DNA from: an uncultured Dorea sp.
Lineage (GTDB): Bacteria; Bacillota_A; Clostridia; Lachnospirales; Lachnospiraceae
DNA length: 64,000 bases
Assembly (NCBI GenBank): GCA_910578865.1
Contig: CAJTRM010000010.1
Coordinates: 1-64,000 of the forward strand
Direction: 5' to 3'
The notes beneath the pieces are model-generated. The model was not told the origin of the DNA. It was given only the letters and a program-made list of their open reading frames with translations, and did not search any database. Made by a program: the position numbers and the translations under genes. Each line of letters begins with the position of its first letter. The stretch's first letter is position 1. Shown one piece after another: positions 51,455-61,047 of this stretch.

Positions 51455-53277
51455 GATCTGTTACCTCGTTTCCTCATTTTCGGGTCGAGAATTTTTTTGC
51501 GGATACGGAGAGATTTCGGAGTAACCTCAAGAAGCTCATCCGTGTCTATAAAATCAAGCGCCTGTTCAAGGCTCAGTATCCTGGGCGGGGTCAGGCGAAG
51601 TGCCTCGTCTGCGCTTGAAGAGCGGGTATTGGTGAGATGTTTGGTCTTGCAGACATTGACCTCAATATCGTCGGTTTTGGCATTTTCTCCGATGACCATA
51701 CCGGAATATACCTTTTCACCGGCTCCGATGAAGAGGGATCCGCGTTCCTGCGCGCTGTACAGGCCGTATGTGACAGATTCTCCGGTTTCAAATGCGATCA
51801 GGGAACCCTGTTTACGGTACTGGATATCTCCTTTATATGGGGCGTACCCTTCAAACGCAGTGTTCATAATTCCATTTCCCTTGGTATCCGTCAGGAATTC
51901 TCCCCGGTATCCGATGAGCCCGCGGGCAGGGATGATAAATTCCAGGCGGGTATAGCCGCCGTTGGAGGTTCCCATATTCTGGAGTTCGCCTTTACGCTGA
52001 CTCAGCTTGTCTATGACTGTTCCGGTAAATTCCTCCGGTACGTCGATGTAGGCAGTTTCCATTGGCTCCAGCAGTTTGCCGTTTTCATCTTTTTGATAAA
52101 GGACCTCAGCCTTGCTGACTGCAAATTCATAACCCTCACGGCGCATGTTCTCAATCAGAACAGATAAATGCAATTCCCCGCGTCCGGATACTTTAAAGCT
52201 GTCTGTGTTTTCGGTATCCTCCACGCGGAGGCTGACGTCTGTATTGAGTTCTCTGAACAGCCGGTCACGCAGATGGCGGGAAGTGACATATTTGCCCTCC
52301 TGCCCGGCGAAGGGGCTGTCATTCACTACAAACTGCATGGAGATGGTGGGTTCTGAAATCTTCTGGAACGGAATGGCCTGTGGATGTTCCGGGGAACAGA
52401 GGGTATCTCCGATCCCAATGTCAGAAATACCGGAAATCGCAACAATAGAGCCGATAGAGGCTTCTTTGACTTCCACCTTTCCAAGGCCGTCAAATTCATA
52501 TAGTTTGCTGATCCTGACCTTTTTTTGCTTCTCAGGGTCATGGTGGTTAACCATGAGGACTTCCTGGTTGACAGTGATCGTACCGTTGTCCACCTTGCCT
52601 ACACCGATCCGTCCGATATATTCGTTGTAGTCAATGGTACTGATGAGTACCTGTGTGGGAGCCTCCGGGTCACCTTCCGGTGCAGGGATATAATCAAGAA
52701 TCGTTTCAAACAGTGGTTGCATGTTCTTTTCCTCATCCGTGAGGTCAAGGACGGCCACACCGGCTTTTGCCGATGCGTAGACAAACGGGCAGTCAAGCTG
52801 GTCGTCGGAGGCGTCCAGATCCATGAATAGTTCCAGGACTTCGTCGATTACCTCGTCAGGGCGTGCCTCCGGCCGGTCGATCTTGTTGATGCAGACGATG
52901 ACCGGAAGTTCAAGCTCCAGCGCTTTGCGGAGCACGAACTTTGTCTGAGGCATAGCTCCTTCAAAGGCATCTACTACGAGAATAACTCCGTTTACCATTT
53001 TAAGGACACGTTCTACTTCACCGCCGAAATCGGCATGCCCCGGGGTGTCGATAATATTGATCTTAGTTCCTTTATAATATACAGCAGTATTTTTGGACAG
53101 GATGGTAATGCCGCGTTCTCTTTCAATATCGTTGGAATCCATGACCCGTTCTTCCACTTCCTGGTTTTCGCGGAATACGCCGCTTTGTTTCAGTAATTCA
53201 TCTACCAGCGTTGTTTTTCCATGGTCAACATGGGCAATAATTGCGATATTACGTACATCTTCACGTTTTGTGTTCAT
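51451..53277 (-). CDS. typA: Translational GTPase TypA/BipA
   Basis: 608 residues. G1 is AHVDHGKTT, G3 DTPGHADFGGEVERV and G4 NKID; then domain II, elongation-factor-G-like domains III and V, and the TypA-specific C-terminal domain (GLYSAQERGSLFIGAGEKVYSGMVIGE). It binds ribosomes and helps assembly of the large subunit at low temperature or under stress. First of a three-gene run with the PAP2 and PsiE-like genes. Confidence 0.97.
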   Translation of the reverse strand: MNTKREDVRNIAIIAHVDHGKTTLVDELLKQSGVFRENQEVEERVMDSNDIERERGITILSKNTAVYYKGTKINIIDTPGHADFGGEVERVLKMVNGVILVVDAFEGAMPQTKFVLRKALELELPVIVCINKIDRPEARPDEVIDEVLELFMDLDASDDQLDCPFVYASAKAGVAVLDLTDEEKNMQPLFETILDYIPAPEGDPEAPTQVLISTIDYNEYIGRIGVGKVDNGTITVNQEVLMVNHHDPEKQKKVRISKLYEFDGLGKVEVKEASIGSIVAISGISDIGIGDTLCSPEHPQAIPFQKISEPTISMQFVVNDSPFAGQEGKYVTSRHLRDRLFRELNTDVSLRVEDTENTDSFKVSGRGELHLSVLIENMRREGYEFAVSKAEVLYQKDENGKLLEPMETAYIDVPEEFTGTVIDKLSQRKGELQNMGTSNGGYTRLEFIIPARGLIGYRGEFLTDTKGNGIMNTAFEGYAPYKGDIQYRKQGSLIAFETGESVTYGLYSAQERGSLFIGAGEKVYSGMVIGENAKTDDIEVNVCKTKHLTNTRSSSADEALRLTPPRILSLEQALDFIDTDELLEVTPKSLRIRKKILDPKMRKRGNRS

Positions 53278-53452
53278 ATAGATCTTCCTTTTCTTTTCCT
53301 ATTAATATGCACATCATTTTTCTTTTATACAACTTTAATAGTTTATCACATTTTACAAATTTTACAAGTATTTTAGTTCTAAAATGAGTGCTTCGCTCAT
53401 AGACTATGTAATGACTCAAAATACGATTCAGAGGAAGGGAGAATGTCAAATT

Positions 53453-54082
53453 ATGTCAGATAAGATTATTGAAAACAACCAGGTAACGATTATGGGAGAG
53501 GTGACTTCTACATTTTCATTCAGCCATGAGGTGTTCGGAGAAGGGTTTTATATGGTGGATGTCAGTGTGAGGAGGCTGAGTAATTCGGAAGATAAGATCC
53601 CGGTGATGATCTCAGAGCGGCTGATTGATGTCAGTCAGGATTATACCGGGGAATTTATTATGGTCAGCGGTCAGTTCCGCTCTTATAACAGACACGATGA
53701 ACAAAAGAACAGGCTGGTGTTATCCGTATTCGCAAGAGAAGTGTCTTTTATTGAGGAGGAGCTTGACGGAGCCAAGACAAACAGCATCCTGCTGGACGGT
53801 TATATCTGTAAGCTGCCGGTTTACCGTAAGACCCCGCTTGGAAGGGAAATCGCAGATCTTTTACTGGCGGTGAACAGGCCATACGGGAAGTCTGATTACA
53901 TACCATGTATCTGTTGGGGAAGAAATGCCAGATTCGCCTCTGCATTTGAAGTAGGAGAGCATGTGCAGATTCTGGGGCGGATCCAGAGCAGGGAATATGT
54001 AAAGAAACTGACAGAGACGGAGACCGAGAAAAGGACGGCATATGAGGTGTCTGTAAGTAAGCTTGAATGTATGGAGGATTAG
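53453..54082 (+). CDS. Single-stranded DNA-binding-like protein
   Basis: 209 residues that read as two consecutive OB-fold halves: NNQVTIMGEVTSTFSFSHEVFGEGFYMVDVSV (about 8-100) and ILLDGYICKLPVYRKTPLGREIADLLLAVNRPYGKSDYIPCICWGRNA (about 110-205). The second half carries the SSB/PriB signature. It lacks the acidic DDDIPF-type tail of the replicative SSB, so it is a paralogue of unknown use. The start at 53453 is the best supported; AGGAAGGGAG lies 16 or so bases upstream. Confidence 0.7.
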   Translation: MSDKIIENNQVTIMGEVTSTFSFSHEVFGEGFYMVDVSVRRLSNSEDKIPVMISERLIDVSQDYTGEFIMVSGQFRSYNRHDEQKNRLVLSVFAREVSFIEEELDGAKTNSILLDGYICKLPVYRKTPLGREIADLLLAVNRPYGKSDYIPCICWGRNARFASAFEVGEHVQILGRIQSREYVKKLTETETEKRTAYEVSVSKLECMED

Positions 54083-54093
54083 GAAGTCATCCG

Positions 54094-54122
54094 TTGACAT
54101 CGTATCTGAATGGTGATAGAAT
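54094..54122 (+). promoter_or_regulatory. Promoter of dapA
   Basis: TTGACA (54094-54099) and TAGAAT (54117-54122) with 17 bases between them, 34 bases before the dapA start. Confidence 0.7.
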
Positions 54123-54155
54123 TTTCGTAATAAAAATAAAATCAGGAGGATAAGT

Positions 54156-55046
54156 ATGTCTATTTTTACAGGGGCCGGAGTGGCGATTGTCACGCCATTT
54201 CACGGAGACGAAAGCATTAATTATGATATGCTGGATCAGTTAATCGACTATCATTGTAACCACAGTACAGATAGTATTATTATATGCGGCACGACAGGGG
54301 AATCTGCCACGCTGTCTGAGAAAGAGCACATGGAGTGTGTGAAGTTTGCCATAGACAGGGTAAAAGGGAGGATTCCGGTGATCGCAGGGACAGGTTCAAA
54401 CTGTACGAGGACTGCAATCGAGATGTCCAGGGAAGCATCTGAGTATGGAGCAGATGGACTCCTTTTGGTCACGCCGTATTACAATAAGGCTACACAGGCA
54501 GGGCTTGTGGCGCATTACAGTGCAGTTGCAAGGGAGGTTAAGGCGCCAATCATTATGTACAGTGTTGCCAGCAGGACCGGCTGTAATATTGAGCCGGCGA
54601 CGGTTGCAAAACTGGTGAAGGAAACAGACAATATCGTAGGAATTAAGGAGGCGTCCGGCAACGTTTCACAGGTGGCAAAGATTCTGAACCTTACAGACGG
54701 CAAAGTAGATCTTTATTCGGGCAATGACGATCAGATCGTACCCCTTCTTGCGCTGGGTGGAAAAGGGGTCATCTCCGTGCTGTCCAATGTGGCTCCTCAG
54801 GAGACACATGACATCTGCGCAAAGTTTTTCGCCGGTGATGTGGCAGGCAGTACAGAGCTCCAGTTAAGGGCAATTCCTCTGATCGAGCAGTTGTTCTGCG
54901 AAGTAAATCCGATTCCGGTGAAGAAGGCAATGGCACTTATGGGGATGGACTGCGGCCCGCTCCGTATGCCGCTTACAGAGTTGAGTGCACAGCATGTGGA
55001 AGCCCTCCGGAAAGCAATGAAGGATTTTGGAATCGCACTGGCATAG
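54156..55046 (+). CDS. dapA: 4-hydroxy-tetrahydrodipicolinate synthase
   Basis: 296 residues. It condenses pyruvate with aspartate semialdehyde, the first lysine/meso-DAP step. The Schiff-base Lys lies in IVGIKEASGN (about 162), the catalytic Tyr in TPYYNKATQ, and GTTGESATLSEKEH is the family signature. TCAGGAGGAT precedes the start. Followed by dapB, but a terminator sits between them. Confidence 0.96.
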   Translation: MSIFTGAGVAIVTPFHGDESINYDMLDQLIDYHCNHSTDSIIICGTTGESATLSEKEHMECVKFAIDRVKGRIPVIAGTGSNCTRTAIEMSREASEYGADGLLLVTPYYNKATQAGLVAHYSAVAREVKAPIIMYSVASRTGCNIEPATVAKLVKETDNIVGIKEASGNVSQVAKILNLTDGKVDLYSGNDDQIVPLLALGGKGVISVLSNVAPQETHDICAKFFAGDVAGSTELQLRAIPLIEQLFCEVNPIPVKKAMALMGMDCGPLRMPLTELSAQHVEALRKAMKDFGIALA

Positions 55047-55136
55047 CCAATGATCATACAGTTACTGTTCACGCAGGACTTTGTATTTGCTGAAGAGTCT
55101 GTAAGGATATAAGGAATAATATGAATAATGTGAAAA

Positions 55137-55183
55137 GGATATCACAGGTTGAATGCTGGGGCAGGATGTGATATCCTTTTTTT
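55137..55183 (+). terminator. Terminator between dapA and dapB
   Basis: GGATATCACA pairs exactly with TGTGATATCC across 20 bases, followed by seven T. Distance from the dapA stop is about 90 bases. Confidence 0.8.
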
Positions 55184-55262
55184 ATAGCCTTCCGGTATCA
55201 CAGGAGTTTGCAGATTTTTGTGCGGAAGATAGAGAAAGAAATGATATTGCAGGAGGACAGAG

Positions 55263-56021
55263 ATGATACGGGCAATTATGCATGGATGTAACGGACATAT
55301 GGGACAGGTTATTTCAGGCCTTGTGAAAGGGGATGACAGGATTACAATTACAGCAGGAGTTGACGCATATACGGGGAGACAAAATGAATATCCTGTGTTT
55401 GAAAGTATAGAGGCATGTGATGCAGAGGCAGATGTAGTGATTGACTTCTCCAATGCAGCCGCGGTGGACAGACTGCTTGATTACTGTGTGGAAAAGCAGC
55501 TTCCGGTTGTTCTGTGTACAACAGGACTTTCGCAGGAGCAGCTTGGTAGGGTGTCAAAAGCTTCAGAAAAAATAGCAGTTTTAAAATCAGCGAATATGTC
55601 ACTTGGCATCAATCTGCTTATGAAGCTGTTAAAGGAGGCAACAAAGGTTCTTGCGCCTGCAGGGTTTGACATGGAGATTGTAGAAAAACATCATAATCAG
55701 AAGCTGGATGCCCCCAGCGGGACTGCCCTTGCTCTGGCAGACGCTATGAATTCTGCCATGAAAGATGCATACGGGTACAAATATGACAGAAGCAGAGAGA
55801 GGAAGAAACGAGATTCTCATGAGATTGGGATCTCAGCCGTGCGTGGAGGCACGATTGTAGGGGAACATGAAGTGCTTTACGCAGGAGCAGATGAGGTGAT
55901 AGAGTTTAAACATACTGCCTATTCAAAGGCAGTGTTCGGTAAAGGAGCCATTGAGTCTGCGAAGTTCCTGGCAGGAAAGCCTGCAGGGATGTATGATATG
56001 TCAGATGTAATCCGGTTTTAG
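55263..56021 (+). CDS. dapB: 4-hydroxy-tetrahydrodipicolinate reductase
   Basis: 252 residues. N-terminal NAD(P)-binding fold (MIRAIMHGCNGHMGQVI) and the catalytic stretch EIVEKHHNQKLDAPSGTALALAD. It reduces the DapA product towards lysine and meso-diaminopimelate for the wall. AGGAGGACAG precedes the start. Located after the dapA terminator, so it needs read-through or its own promoter. Confidence 0.96.
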   Translation: MIRAIMHGCNGHMGQVISGLVKGDDRITITAGVDAYTGRQNEYPVFESIEACDAEADVVIDFSNAAAVDRLLDYCVEKQLPVVLCTTGLSQEQLGRVSKASEKIAVLKSANMSLGINLLMKLLKEATKVLAPAGFDMEIVEKHHNQKLDAPSGTALALADAMNSAMKDAYGYKYDRSRERKKRDSHEIGISAVRGGTIVGEHEVLYAGADEVIEFKHTAYSKAVFGKGAIESAKFLAGKPAGMYDMSDVIRF

Positions 56022-56067
56022 TGAAAACAGGAATTGCATAGAGAAGGGATAAGTCAAGGAGGAGTTT

Positions 56068-58020
56068 ATGAAAGAGTTGGAGACACGTTATCTGGAAAGA
56101 CTTTCTGAGCTTTATCCGACCATCGCGAAGGCGTCGACGGAGATTATCAATCTGCAGGCGATCTTGAATCTGCCTAAGGGGACGGAACACTTTCTTACGG
56201 ACATCCACGGGGAATATGAAGCGTTTTCCCATGTCCTTAAGAATGGTTCTGGTTCCGTGCGCCGTAAAATCGACGAAGTTTTTGGAAATACTCTGAGCAG
56301 CAGGGACAAACAGGTCCTTGCTACTCTTATTTATTATCCGAAGGAAAAGATGGACTGGGTGAAGAAAACAGAAGACAATATGGAGGACTGGTATAAGATT
56401 ACACTGTACCGGCTGATTGAAATGTGCAAGAGCGTCAGCAGCAAATATACAAGATCCAAGGTGCGAAAGGCACTTCCGGAAGAATTTGCGTATGTGATCG
56501 AGGAACTGATCACGGTGCACGGGGATGTGACGGACAAGGAGTCATATTATAATGAGATTGTAAATACGATCATCCGTATCCGGCGGGCGGAGGAGTTTAT
56601 TGTTGCACTGAGCAAGCTGATCCAAAGGCTGACCGTGGATCATCTGCATATTGTGGGAGATATCTATGACCGCGGTCCGGGACCTCATATTATTATGGAC
56701 AAGCTGATGCGGCATCACTCTATAGATATCCAGTGGGGAAACCATGATGTCCTCTGGATGGGGGCGGCTGCCGGACAACGGGGATGTATTGCAAATGTGA
56801 TCCGTATATGTGCCAGATACGGCAATCTGGATATTCTGGAGGACGGATATGGGATCAATCTTCTTCCGCTTGCCACGTTCGCACTTGCCACCTACAGGGA
56901 GGATCCTTGCGAGAGGTTTATGCTAAAGGGAGACAATGATCACGGAGTGATTGAAAAACAGCTGGAAGTGAGGATGCATAAGGCGATTTCTATTATTCAG
57001 TTCAAGGTGGAAGGACAGATCATAAAGAAAAATCCCGGTTTTAAGATGGAGGACCGGAACCTTCTCCACCGGATCGATTATGAGGCCGGCACTATAGAGA
57101 TTGACGGACAGAATCTTGAATTGCTGGATAAGAATTTCCCTACGATTGATCCGAAGAAGCCGTACGCACTGACAAAAGAAGAAGAGGATGTGATGGAGAG
57201 GCTTACCAGGGCATTTTTAAACTGCAGAAAGCTGCAGGAGCATATGCGGTTCCTTCTGAACAAAGGCGCGCTTTATAAGGTTTATAACGGGAATCTGCTG
57301 TACCATGGCTGCATGCCTTTAAGGGAAGACGGCAGCCTGAAGCCTGTCAGGATTTATGGCCATACATATAAAGGCAAGGCGCTTTACGATGTGCTGGAAA
57401 GTTATGTGAGAAAAGGGTTCCACGCGCTGGATGACAAGGAGAAGGAGCGGGGCAAGGATATGATGTGGTATATCTGGCTTCACGAGAATTCCCCGCTGTT
57501 CGGCAAGGACAAGATGGCTACCTTTGAGCGTTATTTTCTGGCTGAAAAAGAAACCCACAGAGAGAAGAAAAATTCCTATTATAACCTGTTGGAAGAAGAC
57601 GAAGTCGCAAATCGTATACTGGAGGAATTTGGTTTAAGCGGGGAAGATGCTCATATTATTAACGGGCATGTTCCGGTGAAGACGAGAAAAGGAGAGAAAC
57701 CGATCAAATGTAACGGCAAGGTTCTGGTCATTGACGGAGGCTTCTCAAAAGCATATCAGAAGGAGACGGGGATCGCAGGATATACGCTGATCTACAATTC
57801 TTACGGACTGATCCTGGCTGCCCACGAACCCTTTGAGTCTACAGAGGCTGCGATTGAGAACGGAAGCGATATCCATTCGGAAAGTACACTGATCAAGCGG
57901 ATGACGGAACGGATACTGGTGGGGGATACTGACACCGGGAAGGAGCTGAAAGAGCAGATAAAGGATCTGGAACTTTTGCTGGAGGCTTACAGAAGCGGCC
58001 GGATTGCAGAGCGTCTTTGA
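56068..58020 (+). CDS. fbp: Fructose-1,6-bisphosphatase, class III
   Basis: 650 residues, the large Firmicutes-type FBPase (YydE/Fbp). It removes the 1-phosphate of fructose-1,6-bisphosphate in gluconeogenesis. The metallophosphatase motifs are HGEYEAFSHVLKNGSG, GDIYDRGPGPH and GNHDVLWMGAA. AAGGAGGAG precedes the start. No relation to class I or II enzymes. Confidence 0.96.
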   Translation: MKELETRYLERLSELYPTIAKASTEIINLQAILNLPKGTEHFLTDIHGEYEAFSHVLKNGSGSVRRKIDEVFGNTLSSRDKQVLATLIYYPKEKMDWVKKTEDNMEDWYKITLYRLIEMCKSVSSKYTRSKVRKALPEEFAYVIEELITVHGDVTDKESYYNEIVNTIIRIRRAEEFIVALSKLIQRLTVDHLHIVGDIYDRGPGPHIIMDKLMRHHSIDIQWGNHDVLWMGAAAGQRGCIANVIRICARYGNLDILEDGYGINLLPLATFALATYREDPCERFMLKGDNDHGVIEKQLEVRMHKAISIIQFKVEGQIIKKNPGFKMEDRNLLHRIDYEAGTIEIDGQNLELLDKNFPTIDPKKPYALTKEEEDVMERLTRAFLNCRKLQEHMRFLLNKGALYKVYNGNLLYHGCMPLREDGSLKPVRIYGHTYKGKALYDVLESYVRKGFHALDDKEKERGKDMMWYIWLHENSPLFGKDKMATFERYFLAEKETHREKKNSYYNLLEEDEVANRILEEFGLSGEDAHIINGHVPVKTRKGEKPIKCNGKVLVIDGGFSKAYQKETGIAGYTLIYNSYGLILAAHEPFESTEAAIENGSDIHSESTLIKRMTERILVGDTDTGKELKEQIKDLELLLEAYRSGRIAERL

Positions 58021-58145
58021 ATTTAAAATTGTTAAAAACTCCCAAGCTGCAAAAAGTATATAATTCTAGATTTTGCAAATATTACTAGCAACAAGTAATA
58101 CTTGATTGATAGATAAATATACATGAATGAAAGGGAGATTTGAAA

Positions 58146-58478
58146 ATGAAACAGTTAAAGAAATTTTTACTCATGCTTACTTGTATAGGAGTTCTCGCAA
58201 GTGTCACTGCCTGTGGAAGCAATAATGACGATAACGGGGCGGTCAAAGGTGACGGCGGTACCGATAATGCTGCCACAGATAACACAGGAGATGCCTACGA
58301 TAACGACACCAATACCAATGATGCCACAGACGGCACCGGAGACGGGGACGGAGTCATGGATGATATCGGGGACGGTATAAAAAAAGGCGCGGATGATCTG
58401 GAGAAGGATCTTGACGGCGATGCCGACAATCGTACAGATAATAACGACCGTACAGACAACAATACAAATAATCAGTAA
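58146..58478 (+). CDS. Small acidic lipoprotein
   Basis: 110 residues. A lipoprotein signal (KKFLLMLTCIGVLASVTACGS, lipid Cys about 21) is followed by about 90 residues almost entirely Asp, Asn, Gly and Thr (for example TDNTGDAYDNDTNTNDATD). The mature chain is intrinsically disordered and strongly acidic, possibly Ca-binding or a spacer at the wall. ATG 58146 is preferred over TTG 58140. GAAAGGGAG lies nine bases upstream. Confidence 0.75.
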   Translation: MKQLKKFLLMLTCIGVLASVTACGSNNDDNGAVKGDGGTDNAATDNTGDAYDNDTNTNDATDGTGDGDGVMDDIGDGIKKGADDLEKDLDGDADNRTDNNDRTDNNTNNQ

Positions 58479-58503
58479 CAAGAATCGAAGAGACAAAGGC
58501 AGG

Positions 58504-58541
58504 AGACAGTATCCGGGATATGGCGGATGCTGTCTTTTCCT
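58504..58541 (+). terminator. Terminator after the acidic lipoprotein gene
   Basis: GACAGTATCC pairs with GGATGCTGTC across ten bases, followed by TTTTCCTTTT. Confidence 0.7.
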
Positions 58542-58607
58542 TTTCATGTTTCAGGAGTTATGCTATAATAAACCAATTAGAACATATTGCAAAGGAGATA
58601 GATAAGT

Positions 58608-60428
58608 ATGGCAAAGAGGTTGCTGATGGGGAATGAAGCCATAGGGCTTGGCGCAATCCGGGCCGGTGTGGATCTGGTGGCCGGTTACCCGGGGACTCCG
58701 TCCACCGAGATCCTGGAGACTGTGGCGAAATATAATCAGGATAAAAAGATCCATGTCCAGTGGTCCGTAAATGAAAAAGCGGCTCTTGAAGTGGCGGCAG
58801 GCGGGGCTTATGCAGGAGCCAGGACGCTTGTGACCATGAAGCAGGTAGGGCTTAATGTGGCGTCGGATCCGTTGATGAGCCTTGCCTACGTTGGAGTAAA
58901 AGGCGGGATGGTCATTGTTGTGGCAGACGATCCGGGACCGATTTCCTCTCAGACCGAGCAGGACACCAGGCATTTCGGAGCGTTTTCCAAGCTTCCGGTT
59001 TTTGATCCGGTATCCCCGGAGGAAGCTTATGATATGGTGGGAGAAGCCTTTGAACTGTCTGAGAAATATTGCACTCCCGTTATCCTGCGGCCTACGACGC
59101 GGATATGTCATGGATGTGCGGGGATGGAAGTGGGAGAGGACGTCCTGAGAAAAGCTCCGGAAGGGTTTCAGAAGGATACCGGCCGATGGGTGATTTTCCC
59201 CAGGCTGTCTTATGAGAATCACAAGAAGATGGAAGCGAGAAACAAAGAACTTTCCACTGTATTTTCTTCCGGCAGGTATAACAGGATTGAGGGAAACACG
59301 GAGGCGAAAAAAGGGATTGCTTCCGGCGGGATCAGCTATACATACATGAAGGAGACAGTTCCTGAGGAAGTGAAGATTCTCAAGGTCGGCACTCCCCATC
59401 CGTTCCCGGAGGAGCTGGCTGTACAGTTCCTGACCGGACTTTCGGAGGTGCTGGTGCTGGAGGAGCTTGACCCGGTGATTGAAAAGGAACTTGTGTACCT
59501 TGCAGGAAAATATCATCTGCCTGTTACTGTGAAGGGGAAACTCACCGGTGATACGAAAAATGCCGGGGAAAACAGTGTGGAGAGTGTATGCGGGGATATG
59601 GCACGTTTCCTTCCGGAATACGAAATAAATCGAGAAGAAACAGGCGAAGGAGAAGAGACGGATGATATGCCGGAGCTTCCGCTGCGTCCTCCGGTCCTCT
59701 GTGCGGGATGTCCTCACAGAGCTTCCTTCTATGCCGTAAAGGAGGCGGTGGGCCGGCGCAAAGCAGTTTACAGCGGTGACATCGGCTGCTATACTCTCGG
59801 AAATGCCAGGCCGCTGGATATGGTGGATACTTGTCTGTGTATGGGGGCGGATGTGACCATTGCACAGGGGATTCATATTATAGAGCCGGATACGGTAAAT
59901 TTTTCCTTTATCGGAGATTCTACTTTTTTTGCATCCGGGATTACCGGTGTTATAAATGCAGTTTATAACGGAACGGATATAGTACTTGTGGTACTTGACA
60001 ATTCAACCACGGCCATGACGGGACATCAGCCGCATCCGGGAACCGGAGTGACCATGATGGGTGATGTGACACAGAGCATCAGCATTGAGAAGGTGCTTGA
60101 GGGAATCGGAGTGAAAAGGATCGTAACGGCGGATCCGCTGAACCTGGCGGAGGCTGTGAAAGGCGTGGAGGATGTAATGGAGGAAAAGGGAGTCCGTGCG
60201 GTGATTTTCCGTTCTCCCTGCATTGCAGTGGCGAAGGCCTCTTCCTCTTATATGGTGGAGGAGTCCCGGTGCACCTCCTGCGCCCGGTGCATCCGGAAGC
60301 TGGGATGTCCGGCGATTACCAGGAAGGAAGGCCGGGTATACATTGAGCCGTCCCTGTGTTTTGGATGCGGGGTGTGCACGCAGGTCTGCAAGTTTGAAGC
60401 AATAAAGGAGGTGAGCCGCCATGAATAA
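58608..60428 (+). CDS. iorA: Indolepyruvate:ferredoxin oxidoreductase, alpha subunit
   Basis: 606 residues. It oxidatively decarboxylates aryl pyruvates (from Trp, Phe, Tyr) to aryl-acetyl-CoA, reducing ferredoxin. Pyrimidine-binding half at the start (AGYPGTPSTEILE), thiamine-diphosphate half (about 355-540; GDIGCYTLG, GDSTFFASGITGVINAVYN), and two 4Fe-4S clusters at the end (CTSCARCIRKLGCPA and CFGCGVCTQVC). Its stop overlaps iorB by eight bases. Confidence 0.95.
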   Translation: MAKRLLMGNEAIGLGAIRAGVDLVAGYPGTPSTEILETVAKYNQDKKIHVQWSVNEKAALEVAAGGAYAGARTLVTMKQVGLNVASDPLMSLAYVGVKGGMVIVVADDPGPISSQTEQDTRHFGAFSKLPVFDPVSPEEAYDMVGEAFELSEKYCTPVILRPTTRICHGCAGMEVGEDVLRKAPEGFQKDTGRWVIFPRLSYENHKKMEARNKELSTVFSSGRYNRIEGNTEAKKGIASGGISYTYMKETVPEEVKILKVGTPHPFPEELAVQFLTGLSEVLVLEELDPVIEKELVYLAGKYHLPVTVKGKLTGDTKNAGENSVESVCGDMARFLPEYEINREETGEGEETDDMPELPLRPPVLCAGCPHRASFYAVKEAVGRRKAVYSGDIGCYTLGNARPLDMVDTCLCMGADVTIAQGIHIIEPDTVNFSFIGDSTFFASGITGVINAVYNGTDIVLVVLDNSTTAMTGHQPHPGTGVTMMGDVTQSISIEKVLEGIGVKRIVTADPLNLAEAVKGVEDVMEEKGVRAVIFRSPCIAVAKASSSYMVEESRCTSCARCIRKLGCPAITRKEGRVYIEPSLCFGCGVCTQVCKFEAIKEVSRHE

Positions 60429-61023
60429 GAATTGTTTGTTATGCGGCGTGGGAGGGCAGGGAGTTGTCCTTGCCTCCAAGCTGATTGCGTATGCAGCGAT
60501 GGAAAAAGGGATGGAGGTTCGGACATCAGAGACGATCGGGATGTCTCAGCGAGGCGGTTCTGTGGCGAGCCATGTAAGAATGGGGCAGGAAATCTATTCT
60601 CCTATGATTCCCAGACACAGTGCGGATGTGATTCTGGCGTTTGAGCCGGCCGAGGCGGTGCGTAGCCTTTCGTATCTGAAGAAAGGGGGCGTGGTTGTGG
60701 TAAATAAAAAAGCAGTGAAGCCGGTCACTGCAGCCCTCAGCCGGAGCTGCTATGACGGCGGAGAGATGATCTGCTATCTGAGAAAACAGGCAGAACGGTT
60801 GTATGTAGTGGACGGTGAGGCAGTCTGCCGGAAGGTGGGTTCGCCGAAGGTGCTCAATGTGGCGCTGCTGGGTGCAGCTCTGGGAAGCGGGGTCCTTGAC
60901 ATCAGCCTTACGGATATGGAGCGGCAGCTTTCGGTTACTTTAAAGCCTCAGTTTACAGCTATGAACCTGAAGGCGCTGAAGATGGGCGCTGATCTGGCCG
61001 GAGTGCGACTGTCTGAAAAATAA
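60421..61023 (+). CDS. iorB: Indolepyruvate:ferredoxin oxidoreductase, beta subunit
   Basis: 200 residues, the gamma-type subunit with the sequence CGVGGQGVVLASKLIAYAA and SETIGMSQRGGSVASHVRMG. It partners IorA in the cytoplasm. GGAGGTGAGCCGCC precedes the ATG and lies inside the iorA end. A CoA ligase gene follows after about 24 bases. Confidence 0.95.
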   Translation: MNKNCLLCGVGGQGVVLASKLIAYAAMEKGMEVRTSETIGMSQRGGSVASHVRMGQEIYSPMIPRHSADVILAFEPAEAVRSLSYLKKGGVVVVNKKAVKPVTAALSRSCYDGGEMICYLRKQAERLYVVDGEAVCRKVGSPKVLNVALLGAALGSGVLDISLTDMERQLSVTLKPQFTAMNLKALKMGADLAGVRLSEK

Positions 61024-61047
61024 AAGTAAAGAAAAGAGGAAATGTAC

